Shown here: in pieces, positions 1 to 10,565 of the stretch
How the letters are laid out: each line of letters begins with the position of its first letter
Numbering within the stretch: the first letter of the stretch is position 1
DNA from: Paenarthrobacter aurescens
GTDB taxonomy: Bacteria > Actinomycetota > Actinomycetes > Actinomycetales > Micrococcaceae
Length of the DNA stretch: 64,000 nt
Assembly: GCF_041549525.1 (NCBI RefSeq)
Contig: NZ_CP157456.1
Span: 2,294,001 to 2,358,000 of the forward strand
Direction of reading: 5' to 3'
Program-made: the position numbers and the translations under genes
The notes under the pieces: generated by a model
What the model saw: only the letters and a program-made list of their open reading frames with translations
What the model was told of the DNA's origin: nothing
The model's database searches: none

Positions 1-295
1 GCCGGCGGGCGGCGTCGCGCACAATGTACCCGGCCACCCAGATGCGGCGGGATTCAGCGTCTTCGCTGTTGACGCCGGTGTTTCCAATGTGGGGGGCCGT
101 CTGGACCACCAGTTGGCGGGCGTAGGAGGGATCGGTAATGGTCTCCTGGTAGCCGGTCATGCCGGTGGCGAAGACTGCCTCTCCAAGAGCGGTTCCCTGG
201 GCTCCGTAGCTGCGGCCGCGGAACATGCGGCCGTCTTCGAGCACCAGTACTGCTGCTGAGGGGGCGGGGGTGGTGGCTGCTTTACTATCCGTCAC
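1..295 (-). CDS. carA: Carbamoyl-phosphate synthase small subunit, N-terminal part (runs off the left end)
   Basis: CarA is the glutaminase subunit that supplies ammonia for carbamoyl phosphate in arginine and pyrimidine synthesis. The first 98 codons are visible, starting at GTG 295, and contain the family-typical LEDGRMFRG and [18 protein letters not shown] stretches followed by [14 protein letters not shown]. The catalytic glutaminase half lies outside the window. The gene starts four bases after the stop of the upstream membrane-protein gene, with a GGAAAG ribosome-binding site inside that gene's end, so it is the next gene of the pyr operon. The gene order matches that of mycobacteria. 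Confidence 0.95.
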   Translation of the reverse strand, partial: MTDSKAATTPAPSAAVLVLEDGRMFRGRSYGAQGTALGEAVFATGMTGYQETITDPSYARQLVVQTAPHIGNTGVNSEDAESRRIWVAGYIVRDAARR

Positions 296-299
296 TTTA

Positions 300-821
300 T
301 TACTTTCCACTATCGGCATCTGCCTGAGGGGCTGCGGAGATCAATTCTTGGAGGGCATCGAGGAGGAGCGGCTTGTCGCTTGCATGCCGGGAGCGGAATC
401 CGGTGTCTAGTTCACGGGAGCCCAGCTTCCAGTTGATGACCAGAAGTCCGTCCTTTTCAACGAATTTTCCGGCCATTCCATTGGTTTCGCGGCTGTCAAC
501 CACTGCGGAGCGGGGGATGAATACCGGAGCCGCGCCGGACCGGTCGAACAGTACGCCTTCGGCGTGGATACTCAGTTCCGCGTTGGTCCGGATACCGAGG
601 CCGTGAACCGCTATCCGGTCAAGCCAGTCGCCGGCCGTGGTGGTGGCCACGTACTGGCCGTCCGCCACCACAGTGGCCGGGGTCAGCTGCTCCGGAACCT
701 CGGGGAGACGTTCGACGTCGGCTTGTCGCCTCAGCCGGTTCCGCCATCCCAGCCAGATCATCGCCAGGACGACGACGATCAACGGCACCGTGATGAGCAC
801 GGTCAGTGTTTGGTTGTCCAT
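300..821 (-). CDS. Small membrane protein with a PH-like domain, conserved in the actinobacterial pyr operon
   Basis: This 173-residue protein has one N-terminal membrane segment (residues about 8-27), a short basic stop-transfer region (RNRLRRQ) and a soluble beta-rich domain of about 110 residues that looks like a bacterial PH-like domain. It occupies the same position, between pyrC and carA, as the uncharacterised membrane or exported protein of the mycobacterial pyr operon (Rv1382 by recall). Its start codon overlaps the pyrC stop by one base (TAATG), so translation is probably coupled. No catalytic motif is visible. A role in pyrimidine synthesis is implied only by position. Confidence 0.8.
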   Translation of the reverse strand: MDNQTLTVLITVPLIVVVLAMIWLGWRNRLRRQADVERLPEVPEQLTPATVVADGQYVATTTAGDWLDRIAVHGLGIRTNAELSIHAEGVLFDRSGAAPVFIPRSAVVDSRETNGMAGKFVEKDGLLVINWKLGSRELDTGFRSRHASDKPLLLDALQELISAAPQADADSGK

Positions 822-2146
822 TAGTTGCTGCTGACTGCCGGGTACCTGTAGGGCGTGTTGAGCTGACCGTCGAGGACCGTGGGATGGCCTTTGAAGAAGG
901 TCGCCACCACGGATCCGGGCAGCTCCTTGCCCTTGAACGGTGAATTGCGGCCCATGGTTGCCATTTTATGCGGGTCAACGGTCCAACGCGCAGCCGGGTC
1001 CACCAGGATGACGTTGGCAGGTTCGCCTACTTCCAAGGGACGGCCCTGATCAGCGACGCGTCCGATCACTGCAGGCGTGAACGAGGTAACCCTGGCGAAG
1101 TCCGCCCAGGTCATAAGGCCGGTTTCGATCATGGTCTCCTGCACCACGGACAAGGCGGTTTCAAGACCGGTCATGCCCATTGCCGCCTGCGCCCATTCAC
1201 ATTCCTTATGCTCGCTGGGATGCGGGGCGTGGTCGGTTCCCACGACGTCGATGGTGCCATCGGCCAGGCCTTCACGGAGCGCCTGAACGTCAGCATCGGT
1301 GCGCAGCGGCGGGTTGACCTTGTACACGGGATCGTAGCTGCGAACCAGTTCATCGGTCAGCAGCAGGTGGTGCGGTGTGACCTCGGCGGTAACGTTGATG
1401 CCGCGCGCCTTGGCCCAGCGCACAATTTCCACGGATCCTGCAGTGGAGACGTGGCATACGTGGAGGCGGGAACCTACATGCTGGGCCAGCAGGACATCGC
1501 GGGCAATGATGCTTTCCTCGGCAACAGCCGGCCAACCGGTAAGCCCCAGCACGGCGGACACTGCGCCTTCATTCATCTGTGCACCGGCAGTCAGGCGGGG
1601 CTCCTGCGCGTGCTGGGCCACCACGCCGTCGAACGCTTTGACGTATTCCAGGGCACGGCGCATCAGGACGGGATCGTGAACGCAGATGCCGTCATCGGAG
1701 AACATCCGCACTTGGGCGCGGGAGTCCGCCATGGCGCCCAGCTCTGCCAACTGCTCTCCTGCCAAGCCCACGGTGACTGCGCCAACCGGGCGGACATCCA
1801 CCCAACCGGAAGCGCGGCCCAGGCTGTGAACCTGTTCCACTACCCCGGCCGTATCTGCCACGGGGTTGCTGTTGGCCATGGCGTGGACAGCGGTGAAACC
1901 GCCCAGCGCAGCAGCACGCGTGCCGGTCTCCACGGTTTCGGCGTCTTCGCGGCCGGGTTCGCGCAAGTGCGTATGAACGTCCACCATGCCCGGCAGGGCG
2001 ACGAGGCCCTGGGCATCAATGACAGTTGCGTCCTCCGCGGACAGGTCCTTGCCGCGTGCTTCAATGACGCCGTCGCGGATCAAGAGGTCTTCAGCTTCGC
2101 CGCCGAGGATGGCGGCCCCACGAATCAGGTAGGTGTTCTCGGCCAT
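821..2146 (-). CDS. pyrC: Dihydroorotase
   Basis: Dihydroorotase cyclises carbamoyl aspartate to dihydroorotate, the third step of pyrimidine synthesis. The 441-residue protein has the amidohydrolase metal motif VDVHTHLREPG near residue 60, a substrate-contact segment around AMANSNP, and the late metal-binding Asp in GTDHAPH near residue 305. Length and motifs fit the type I (long) dihydroorotases usual in Gram-positives. The ATG at 2146 overlaps the pyrB stop (TGATG), and the stop overlaps the next start, indicating tight coupling in one operon. Confidence 0.97.
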   Translation of the reverse strand: MAENTYLIRGAAILGGEAEDLLIRDGVIEARGKDLSAEDATVIDAQGLVALPGMVDVHTHLREPGREDAETVETGTRAAALGGFTAVHAMANSNPVADTAGVVEQVHSLGRASGWVDVRPVGAVTVGLAGEQLAELGAMADSRAQVRMFSDDGICVHDPVLMRRALEYVKAFDGVVAQHAQEPRLTAGAQMNEGAVSAVLGLTGWPAVAEESIIARDVLLAQHVGSRLHVCHVSTAGSVEIVRWAKARGINVTAEVTPHHLLLTDELVRSYDPVYKVNPPLRTDADVQALREGLADGTIDVVGTDHAPHPSEHKECEWAQAAMGMTGLETALSVVQETMIETGLMTWADFARVTSFTPAVIGRVADQGRPLEVGEPANVILVDPAARWTVDPHKMATMGRNSPFKGKELPGSVVATFFKGHPTVLDGQLNTPYRYPAVSSN

Positions 2147-3153
2147 CAGTTGGTCTCCTTGCTGGACTGGCTAACGTTCGGGGCGGCTTCACGGGAGTCC
2201 CCGGAAAGCAGCAGGTATAGGGCGGCCATGCGGACCGAAACACCGTTTCGCACCTGTGCGAGCACTGTTGAGCGCGGCGAATCGGCCGCTGCCGAAGAAA
2301 TCTCCAGGCCACGGTTCATGGGGCCGGGGTGCATGATGATGGTGTCCTTCATGCCCAGGTTATCGAGCGCGCGGAGCCGTGCGTCATCGAAACCCCATCG
2401 GCGGGAGTACTCGCGGGTTGAGGGGAAAAACGAGGCGTTCATGCGCTCACCCTGGACACGGAGCATCATCATGGCGTCGATTCCGGCTTCCAGGGTCTCA
2501 TCCAGGTTGTAGCTGACCTTGCAAGGCCAGTGCTCGACGCCGATGGGCAGCAGGGTGGGTGGCGCCACGAGCGTGACTTCGGCGCCAAGGGTCTTGAGCA
2601 ACCAAACATTGGAACGGGCAACGCGGGAGTGCAGGACATCACCGGCAATCGCTACGCGCATGCCTTTGAGGTCCGCCCCCGTGGACTCGATGCCGTTGAC
2701 CTGTGACCAGTGCCGACGCATGGTGAAGGCGTCCAGCAATGCCTGCGTTGGGTGCTCATGGGTGCCGTCGCCAGCATTGATGACGGCTGCGTCGATCCAG
2801 TCAGTGGCTGCAAGGCGATGTGGCGCACCCGATGCCCAGTGCCGGATCACGACTGCGTCCGCACCCATCGCAGCGAGTGTCTGCGCTGTGTCCTTGAGCG
2901 ACTCCCCCTTGGATACGGAGGATCCCTTGGCGGCGAAGTTGATGACATCGGCTGACAGTCGCTTTGCTGCGGCCTCGAAGCTGATGCGGGTACGGGTGGA
3001 GTCCTCAAAGAAGAGGTTCACCACCGTCCGGCCACGAAGGGCCGGCAGTTTCTTTACTTCGCGTTCACCCACGGCGGACATTTCCTCGGCCGTATCCAGT
3101 ACGCGGATGGCATCAAAAAGACTGAGGTTCTCTGTGGAAAGGAGGTGCTTCAT
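2146..3153 (-). CDS. pyrB: Aspartate carbamoyltransferase catalytic subunit
   Basis: This enzyme condenses carbamoyl phosphate with aspartate. The 335-residue sequence shows the carbamoyl-phosphate-binding signature [12 protein letters not shown] near residue 50, the HPTQALLD motif near residue 135, and a C-terminal aspartate-binding domain containing MHPGPMNRG. No regulatory pyrI gene lies nearby, as expected for actinobacteria. Its start overlaps the pyrR stop by four bases (ATGA), so expression should follow PyrR control. Confidence 0.97.
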   Translation of the reverse strand: MKHLLSTENLSLFDAIRVLDTAEEMSAVGEREVKKLPALRGRTVVNLFFEDSTRTRISFEAAAKRLSADVINFAAKGSSVSKGESLKDTAQTLAAMGADAVVIRHWASGAPHRLAATDWIDAAVINAGDGTHEHPTQALLDAFTMRRHWSQVNGIESTGADLKGMRVAIAGDVLHSRVARSNVWLLKTLGAEVTLVAPPTLLPIGVEHWPCKVSYNLDETLEAGIDAMMMLRVQGERMNASFFPSTREYSRRWGFDDARLRALDNLGMKDTIIMHPGPMNRGLEISSAAADSPRSTVLAQVRNGVSVRMAALYLLLSGDSREAAPNVSQSSKETN

Positions 3154-3734
3154 TTGCCGGCCTCGATAACTACCTCGTTGACGGGAACACCATCAACGAG
3201 GTCGATCTCTTCGAGGTGAACACGAACCTTTTCAGAGGAGGACGTGGGAAGGTTCTTGCCCACGTGATCCGCCCGGATGGGAAGTTCCCGGTGTCCCCGG
3301 TCCACCAGGACAGCCAGGCGGACAATCCGCGGCCGGCCAAGGTCAACGAGAGCATCCAAAGCCGCACGAATGGTTCGGCCTGAGTACAGGACGTCGTCAA
3401 TCAGGACAACAACTTTGTTATCGATGCCGGACAAGGGCAGCCGGGTGTGGCGTGGGGGCCGGGTGGGCTGGTGGGAAAGATCGTCACGGAACATGGTGAC
3501 GTCCAGTTGGCCAACAATTGTCCCGGCGTTGACTGTAGGGTCCGCTGCTGCGATTTTGTTGGCAAGCCGCACGGCCAGTGGATAACCGCGGCTGGGAATG
3601 CCCAACAGGACCAGGTCCTGGGAGCCTTTGTTGGCTTCGAGGATCTCGTGGGCGATACGAGTGAGCGCACGATCAATGTCCGCCTGATTGAGGACAACCC
3701 GCGACGGCACGTGCGCTGAAGTGACTTCAGTCAT
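3150..3734 (-). CDS. pyrR: PyrR bifunctional regulator / uracil phosphoribosyltransferase
   Basis: PyrR binds pyr mRNA in response to UMP and has uracil phosphoribosyltransferase activity. The 194-residue protein contains the PRPP-binding loop [19 protein letters not shown] near residue 110. The start chosen is ATG 3734, preceded by an AAGGGGAGA ribosome-binding site. A GTG at 3761 is in frame but would place the conserved RNA hairpin (3751-3765) inside the coding region, so it was rejected. As first gene of the operon it probably controls itself and all downstream pyr genes. Confidence 0.95.
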   Translation of the reverse strand: MTEVTSAHVPSRVVLNQADIDRALTRIAHEILEANKGSQDLVLLGIPSRGYPLAVRLANKIAAADPTVNAGTIVGQLDVTMFRDDLSHQPTRPPRHTRLPLSGIDNKVVVLIDDVLYSGRTIRAALDALVDLGRPRIVRLAVLVDRGHRELPIRADHVGKNLPTSSSEKVRVHLEEIDLVDGVPVNEVVIEAGK

Positions 3735-3750
3735 CGCTCGTCTCCCCTTT

Positions 3751-3765
3751 CCCCGCCTCACGGGA
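3751..3765 (-). promoter_or_regulatory. PyrR-binding-like RNA hairpin in the pyr operon leader
   Basis: On the minus strand the leader contains TCCCG-TGAGG-CGGGG, a short stem with the purine-rich UGAGG loop typical of PyrR-binding sites. It lies immediately 5' of the pyrR ribosome-binding site (AAAGGGGAGA). No terminator or antiterminator pair is visible between it and the start codon. This fits translational repression as described for mycobacterial pyrR rather than Bacillus-type attenuation. The match is by eye to the family consensus. Confidence 0.6.
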
Positions 3766-3876
3766 CGGAATTAAAAAAGGAATATTTGCTTTTCCAAGCT
3801 ACCACAGCGCCCCTTTTCCACCTCACCCGAGGCGGCTGTGACCAGTGAGTTTAAGCTCACAGTCCGTGCTGTGGAA

Positions 3877-3882
3877 TAGGCT
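3877..3882 (+). promoter_or_regulatory. Predicted -10 element (TAGGCT) for a leaderless transcript of the PrsW-like gene
   Basis: TAGGCT ends seven bases before the ATG at 3890 and no Shine-Dalgarno sequence is visible, so the transcript probably begins at or next to the start codon. Confidence 0.45.
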
Positions 3883-3889
3883 CTTGCCC

Positions 3890-5140
3890 ATGACCATGAA
3901 CCACCACGGCCAACCCGGCGGTCAGCCCTATCCCCGGCCTTATCTGGAACCTGGCGCGAACCCCACGTGGATCGGCCGCGTCCAGCCCGGGAATTATCAA
4001 CCGGCCCCCGGTAATCCGACGTCGCTCCCCCGTCAAACGTGGGCCATCCCACCAGCGCCGCAAGCACGCCCGTCCTGGGGGACGCTTCCGTTGCTCATCG
4101 GTGCAGTTGTACTGGTTCTCGGCAGCCTGTTCCTGGTGGTTCCGTTTCTGTTGGGCAACACCGGCGTCACCGGATTTGTGATCGGCTTCATTGCCTCCCT
4201 GATTCCTCTTACCGTGGTTCTCCTGACGGTGCGTCTGATCGACCGGTGGGAACCAGAACCAAAGAGGCTGCTGTGGTTCGCGTTCACATGGGGCGCTGCG
4301 GTTTCCATCGCAGGAACACTCCTCATCCAGCCGCTCTTCGCCCTTGCCGCGCCCACCTCCAGTGAAGAAGCCTTTACGTACTTCATGGCGACAGTCCAAG
4401 CCCCCATCGTGGAGGAATTCACCAAATCGCTGGGGCTGCTGGTCCTGATACTGGCAGCACGCAAGTACTTTGACGGTCCTGTTGACGGCGTGGTGTTTGC
4501 CTTCACCATTGCCGCGGGCTTCGCCTTCACGGAGAACATCCTCTACTTTGGACGGGAAATAGCCTCATCCAACGACCCCGGTACTGACTTAGTACGGATA
4601 TTCATTCTCCGCGGTGTCATGTCTCCGTTCGCGCACGCAGTATTCACGGGGACAACGGGCTTGATCATGGGTTTTGCCGCCCGTAAGTGGCACTCGGGGT
4701 ACGCGGTATTGGCATTCTTCATCGGATTGCTGCCTGCCATGTTCCTGCATAACCGGTGGAACAGCATGGGCCAGAACTTCCTGGTGGAATACTTCGTGGT
4801 TCAGGTCCCGATCTTCCTCGTGGCCGCGGTGGGAATCATCCTTCTACGGGTCGCTGAAGGCAAACTCACCCGGCAGCGGCTCCTGGAATATGCCCGGGCA
4901 GGGTGGTTCACTCCGGCCGAAGTGGAGATGCTGGCTACCTCGCGAGGACGCCGGCAGGCTATCCGCTGGGCATCATCGCGCGGACGCGGTCGCGCAATGA
5001 AATCCTTTATCAAGGGAGCCACGGCACTGGCATTTACCCGGCAGCGGATTCTTAGCGGCCGCGACGTCCACGTCCATCAGCATGACGAGCTTGAGCTCCT
5101 CAGGAAAATCCCAACGCTCAGGGCAGCGGTCCTCCAGTAA
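3890..5140 (+). CDS. PrsW-like intramembrane metalloprotease (CPBP/abortive-infection superfamily relative)
   Basis: The 416-residue protein has a Pro/Gly-rich cytoplasmic N-terminus (about residues 1-62), then roughly seven to eight hydrophobic segments. The protease-type motifs are in membrane segments: EExxK at residues 175-179 (EEFTK), FxxxEN ending at 215-216 (FAFTEN), and a His near 249 (PFAHAVF). This set matches the PrsW family, which includes the enzyme that cleaves the anti-sigma factor RsiW in Bacillus. The substrate here is unknown. It stands alone, divergent from pyrR and convergent with nusB. ATG 3890 was preferred over an upstream in-frame start because of the -10 element seven bases before it. 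Confidence 0.85.
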   Translation: MTMNHHGQPGGQPYPRPYLEPGANPTWIGRVQPGNYQPAPGNPTSLPRQTWAIPPAPQARPSWGTLPLLIGAVVLVLGSLFLVVPFLLGNTGVTGFVIGFIASLIPLTVVLLTVRLIDRWEPEPKRLLWFAFTWGAAVSIAGTLLIQPLFALAAPTSSEEAFTYFMATVQAPIVEEFTKSLGLLVLILAARKYFDGPVDGVVFAFTIAAGFAFTENILYFGREIASSNDPGTDLVRIFILRGVMSPFAHAVFTGTTGLIMGFAARKWHSGYAVLAFFIGLLPAMFLHNRWNSMGQNFLVEYFVVQVPIFLVAAVGIILLRVAEGKLTRQRLLEYARAGWFTPAEVEMLATSRGRRQAIRWASSRGRGRAMKSFIKGATALAFTRQRILSGRDVHVHQHDELELLRKIPTLRAAVLQ

Positions 5141-5145
5141 ACGCA

Positions 5146-5176
5146 AAAGAACCCGCATCCAGTGGATGCGGGTTCT
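5146..5176. terminator. Bidirectional intrinsic terminator between the PrsW-like gene and nusB
   Basis: Fourteen-base perfect arms (5146-5159 and 5163-5176) enclose a three-base loop. The arms begin AAGAA and end TTCTT, so either strand yields a GC-rich stem followed by U-rich sequence. It lies between convergent gene ends. Confidence 0.9.
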
Positions 5177-5194
5177 TCAGCGGCCAACAACTCC

Positions 5195-5605
5195 TTATGC
5201 CAGGAGCGAGGGCTTCAGCTTCTGGAGCCGGCCAAGAAGCCCATTGATGAACGCGGGCGACTCGTCCGTAGACATGGTCTTGGCGAGAGCCACAGCTTCG
5301 CTGACGGCAACGCCGTCCGGAACTTCGTCGTTATAGAGAAGTTCCCAGGCACCGATGCGGAGGATGATGCGGTCAACAGAGGGCATCCGCTCCAGCGTCC
5401 AGCCCTGGGCGTACGTTTGCAGGAACTCATCGATGGTTGCCTGCATGGACACAACACCCTCGACGATTTCCACCGTGTAGGGATTGATAACAAGATCGGT
5501 CTTCTCCCGGCGCGCTGTCATCGCGTCGAAAGCCGAAACGGAACGTTGCTCCGCCTCGAAAAGTACTTCAAGTGCCCTGCTACGGGCTTTACCGCGGGCG
5601 CTCAC
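5195..5605 (-). CDS. nusB: Transcription antitermination factor NusB
   Basis: NusB joins NusE (S10) on boxA RNA during rRNA antitermination. The 136-residue protein has the family N-terminus (RSRALEVLFEAEQR), the conserved VDRIILRIGAWELLY core and the C-terminal AFINGLLGRL helix. Its start overlaps the efp stop by one base, giving an efp-nusB pair that ends at the terminator at 5146-5176. Confidence 0.95.
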   Translation of the reverse strand: MSARGKARSRALEVLFEAEQRSVSAFDAMTARREKTDLVINPYTVEIVEGVVSMQATIDEFLQTYAQGWTLERMPSVDRIILRIGAWELLYNDEVPDGVAVSEAVALAKTMSTDESPAFINGLLGRLQKLKPSLLA

Positions 5606-6168
5606 TAGTCGTTGACCCGGCCCAGGTAGCTGCCATCGCGAGTGTCAACTTTAACCTTGGTGCCCTGCTCAACGAACAGCGGAACCTGGATCTCGTAACC
5701 GGTCTCCACTGTTGCCGGCTTGGTGCCTGCCGAGGAGCGGTCACCCTGAAGGCCCGGCTCCGTGTAGGTGATTTCGAGAACGACGCTCGGGGGCAGTTCG
5801 ATGTACAGCGGCGTGCCCTCGTGGATGGCAATGTTGACCATCTGGTTTTCGAGCATGAAGTTGGTGGCATCGCCCACAGTTGCGCCGGAGACAGTGATTT
5901 GGTCGTAGTCCTGGGTGTCCATGAAGACGAAATCTTCGCCGTCCTGGTAAAGGTACTGGTAATCGCGGCGGTCAACCGTAGCAGTTTCGATCTTCAAACC
6001 GGCGTTGAAGGTTTTATCGACCACCTTGCCGGACATGACGTTGCGCATCTTCGTGCGGACAAAGGCCCCGCCCTTGCCGGGCTTGACGTGCTGGAACTCG
6101 ATGATGTTCCAGAGCTGGCCCTCGAGCTTCAGTACGGTCCCGTTCTTGATGTCGTTTGTGGTTGCCAC
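5605..6168 (-). CDS. efp: Translation elongation factor P
   Basis: EF-P relieves ribosome stalling at polyproline stretches. The 187 residues cover the three OB-like domains. The domain I loop carries [12 protein letters not shown] with the tip Lys, and the C-terminal domain ends in the family signature [12 protein letters not shown]. Translation starts at GTG 6168 behind an AGAGGA ribosome-binding site. The proline-rich MltG encoded further upstream is the kind of protein that would depend on EF-P, which is inference. Confidence 0.96.
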   Translation of the reverse strand: MATTNDIKNGTVLKLEGQLWNIIEFQHVKPGKGGAFVRTKMRNVMSGKVVDKTFNAGLKIETATVDRRDYQYLYQDGEDFVFMDTQDYDQITVSGATVGDATNFMLENQMVNIAIHEGTPLYIELPPSVVLEITYTEPGLQGDRSSAGTKPATVETGYEIQVPLFVEQGTKVKVDTRDGSYLGRVND

Positions 6169-6299
6169 TCGTATCCTCTGGTTATCGCACTGGTTCTGGC
6201 TGCCAGCTATCTATGCCAAGCAGGCGTACCGATCGGTCCGCCAGCGCGTATTTATCAAAAATCCAAGAACCATTCTACCGTCAATTGAGCAGAAGGCTT

Positions 6300-6315
6300 G
6301 CGGCGGGCCCGCCGC
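6300..6315. terminator. Perfect 16-base GC palindrome after the TPR gene
   Basis: GCGGCGGGCCCGCCGC is fully self-complementary and sits just past the stop of the TPR gene on the minus strand, between it and efp. No clean U-run follows, so a terminator role is likely but not certain. The rest of the 153-base gap should contain the efp promoter. Confidence 0.45.
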
Positions 6316-6321
6316 CGGGCT

Positions 6322-8484
<2,163 letters not shown>

Positions 8485-8485
<1 letters not shown>

Positions 8486-9684
8486 TACCGGCCAACCGAG
8501 TCCAAAGTCGCCGGGATGCTTTCCAGGTAGCTCTCCAGGTTGCGCTGTGTTTCGGCAACGGAGTCCCCGCCGAATTTCTCGGCCACTGCTTCGGCAAGAA
8601 CCAAGGCAACCATGGCTTCGGCCACGACGCCGGCTGCCGGAACAGCACAAACGTCTGAGCGCTGGTGGTGGGCCTTGGCGGGCTCACCGGTGCTGACATC
8701 AATGGTGCGCAAAGCACGCGGGACGGTGGCGATGGGCTTCATGGCTGCACGAACACGAAGCACTTGACCAATGCTCATGCCGCCTTCAATGCCACCGGCC
8801 CGGTTGGTTTGGCGGACGATCCTGCCGTCTTCGTCCTTGAGGATTTCGTCATGGGCAGCAGATCCACGGCGAGCCGCCGTGAGGAAGCCATCGCCCACCT
8901 CTACGCCCTTGATGGCCTGAATGCCCATCAGTGCAGCGGCCAAGCGGGAGTCGAGGCGACGGTCCCAGTGGACGTAGCTGCCCAAACCAGGCGGCAACCC
9001 ATAGGCCAGGACCTCCACTACACCGCCCAGGGTTTCCCCTTCCTTGTGCGCAGCGTCCACCTCAGCCACCATGGCGTCCGAGGTCTGTCGGTCGAAGCAA
9101 CGCAAAGGATCGGCGTCGAGGGCCAGGACGTCCTTGGGCAGCGGCACGGGCCGCCCCTCCGGGACTGTCACGCTTGCTATGGAGACGGTGTGGCTTACCA
9201 ACTCAATGCCCAGTTGCTTCAAGAACTGGGCTGCAACGGTGCCGAGTGCCACACGTGTGGCAGTTTCACGGGCACTGGCCCGCTCGAGGACCGGGCGGGC
9301 TTCGTCGAAACCGTATTTCTGCATGCCTGTGAAGTCGGCGTGGCCCGGGCGGGGACGGGTCAGCGGAGCATTGCGGGCCTGATCGGCGAGGACTGCGGGG
9401 TCCACGGGGTCAGCAGACATAATCTGCTCCCACTTGGGCCACTCGGTATTTCCAACCTGGATGGCCACCGGTCCGCCTTGGGTAAGGCCGTGCCGGACAC
9501 CACCCATGATGGTTACTTCGTCCTGCTCAAACTTCATGCGGGCACCGCGCCCATAGCCCAGGCGGCGACGCGCCAGCGCGTCACGAATCTGCCCGCTGGT
9601 GAGTTCAACACCGGCGGGCACGCCTTCAACAATTCCGATCAGGGCCGGACCATGGGATTCACCGGCAGTCAACCAACGCAACAT
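8485..9684 (-). CDS. aroC: Chorismate synthase
   Basis: AroC eliminates phosphate from EPSP to give chorismate and needs reduced FMN. The 399-residue protein begins [15 protein letters not shown], carrying the first family signature, and has [14 protein letters not shown] in the middle and [16 protein letters not shown] near the C-terminus. ATG 9684 was chosen because the signature begins there in all family members. EPSP synthase (aroA) is not in this window. Confidence 0.97.
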
Positions 9685-9710
9685 ATAACCAATCCTGCCA
9701 TGTAGGGCTT

Positions 9711-10565
9711 CTAGAACACTCGCCGGGGAAGCCCGACTGAGTCGCACATCACATCTATGACGGCGGCGTCGACATCACAGCCGCTAAAGCGCCTGATCTG
9801 CTCGGCCGCCTGGTACATCAGCATCTCCAGGCCCGGGACTACCGCTCCCCCATGCCCATGCCAGACCTCCGCCAGACGGCTCGGCCAAGGATCGTAGGCG
9901 ACATCCAACAGGACACCAGCCCCGGTACCGGGCAGAGCTGCAAGTTCCTCCGCCAAAGAATCAGCGGCACGGGGTGGGAACGTGGAAATGACCAAGTCGG
10001 TCCCGGCCACAGCGGCTGCTGCATCGGCCAGAGGGCGGATGGCGAGAGTTATTCCGACGGCGGCCGCAGCGGCTTGCGCATCACCGGCACGGCCGGCGTC
10101 CCGAACGAAAACGTCCACATGGCTTGCGCCGAGTTCTTTGGCGGCCGCGACGGCCGCAGCTGAGGTACCGCCTCCACCGAGTATCGCCGCGTGGGGTGCA
10201 GCAACCACACCCGCGTACTTAACTGCCTCCACAATGCCGGCCACATCGGTGTTGTAGCCCACCCGACGAACCTGCCCGCCGTCGTGCTCGAACACCACCG
10301 TGTTGATCACGCCAAGGTGGGCACCTGCCCCACGTACGTCATCGACTTCCTTAACCATGGCCGACTTCAACGGCATGGTCACCGAAAGGCCGCACCAGGC
10401 ATCCTGACCCCGCAGCGAGTCCATGAAAGCGGGAAGCCGCTCCACCGTGACATCGATCGCTGTGTAGTGGATGTCCACACCCAACTTGGCGTATGCAGCG
10501 GAGTGCAGTGCCGGTGATTTCGAATGTGAAATCGGGTGCCCAAGGACTGCGGCACGACGACTCAC
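9711..10565 (-). CDS. aroE: Shikimate dehydrogenase
   Basis: AroE reduces 3-dehydroshikimate to shikimate with NADPH. The start chosen is GTG 10565, which overlaps the mltG stop as GTGA and gives 284 residues. Motifs are the substrate-binding [17 protein letters not shown] at the N-terminus, the conserved Lys-containing VTMPLKSA, and the nucleotide-binding loop [15 protein letters not shown]. The mltG-aroE-aroC-aroK-aroB order is common in actinobacteria. Confidence 0.93.
   Translation of the reverse strand: MSRRAAVLGHPISHSKSPALHSAAYAKLGVDIHYTAIDVTVERLPAFMDSLRGQDAWCGLSVTMPLKSAMVKEVDDVRGAGAHLGVINTVVFEHDGGQVRRVGYNTDVAGIVEAVKYAGVVAAPHAAILGGGGTSAAAVAAAKELGASHVDVFVRDAGRAGDAQAAAAAVGITLAIRPLADAAAAVAGTDLVISTFPPRAADSLAEELAALPGTGAGVLLDVAYDPWPSRLAEVWHGHGGAVVPGLEMLMYQAAEQIRRFSGCDVDAAVIDVMCDSVGLPRRVF

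Noticed and set aside
968..2512. Long plus-strand open frame (514 codons) antisense to pyrC and pyrB
   Set aside because: It is a shadow of high-GC coding DNA: no family-like sequence, no ribosome-binding site, and it fully overlaps two unmistakable enzymes.
3735..3761. Upstream GTG 3761 as the pyrR start
   Set aside because: It would place the PyrR-binding-like hairpin and the good ribosome-binding site inside the coding sequence; ATG 3734 fits the family length.
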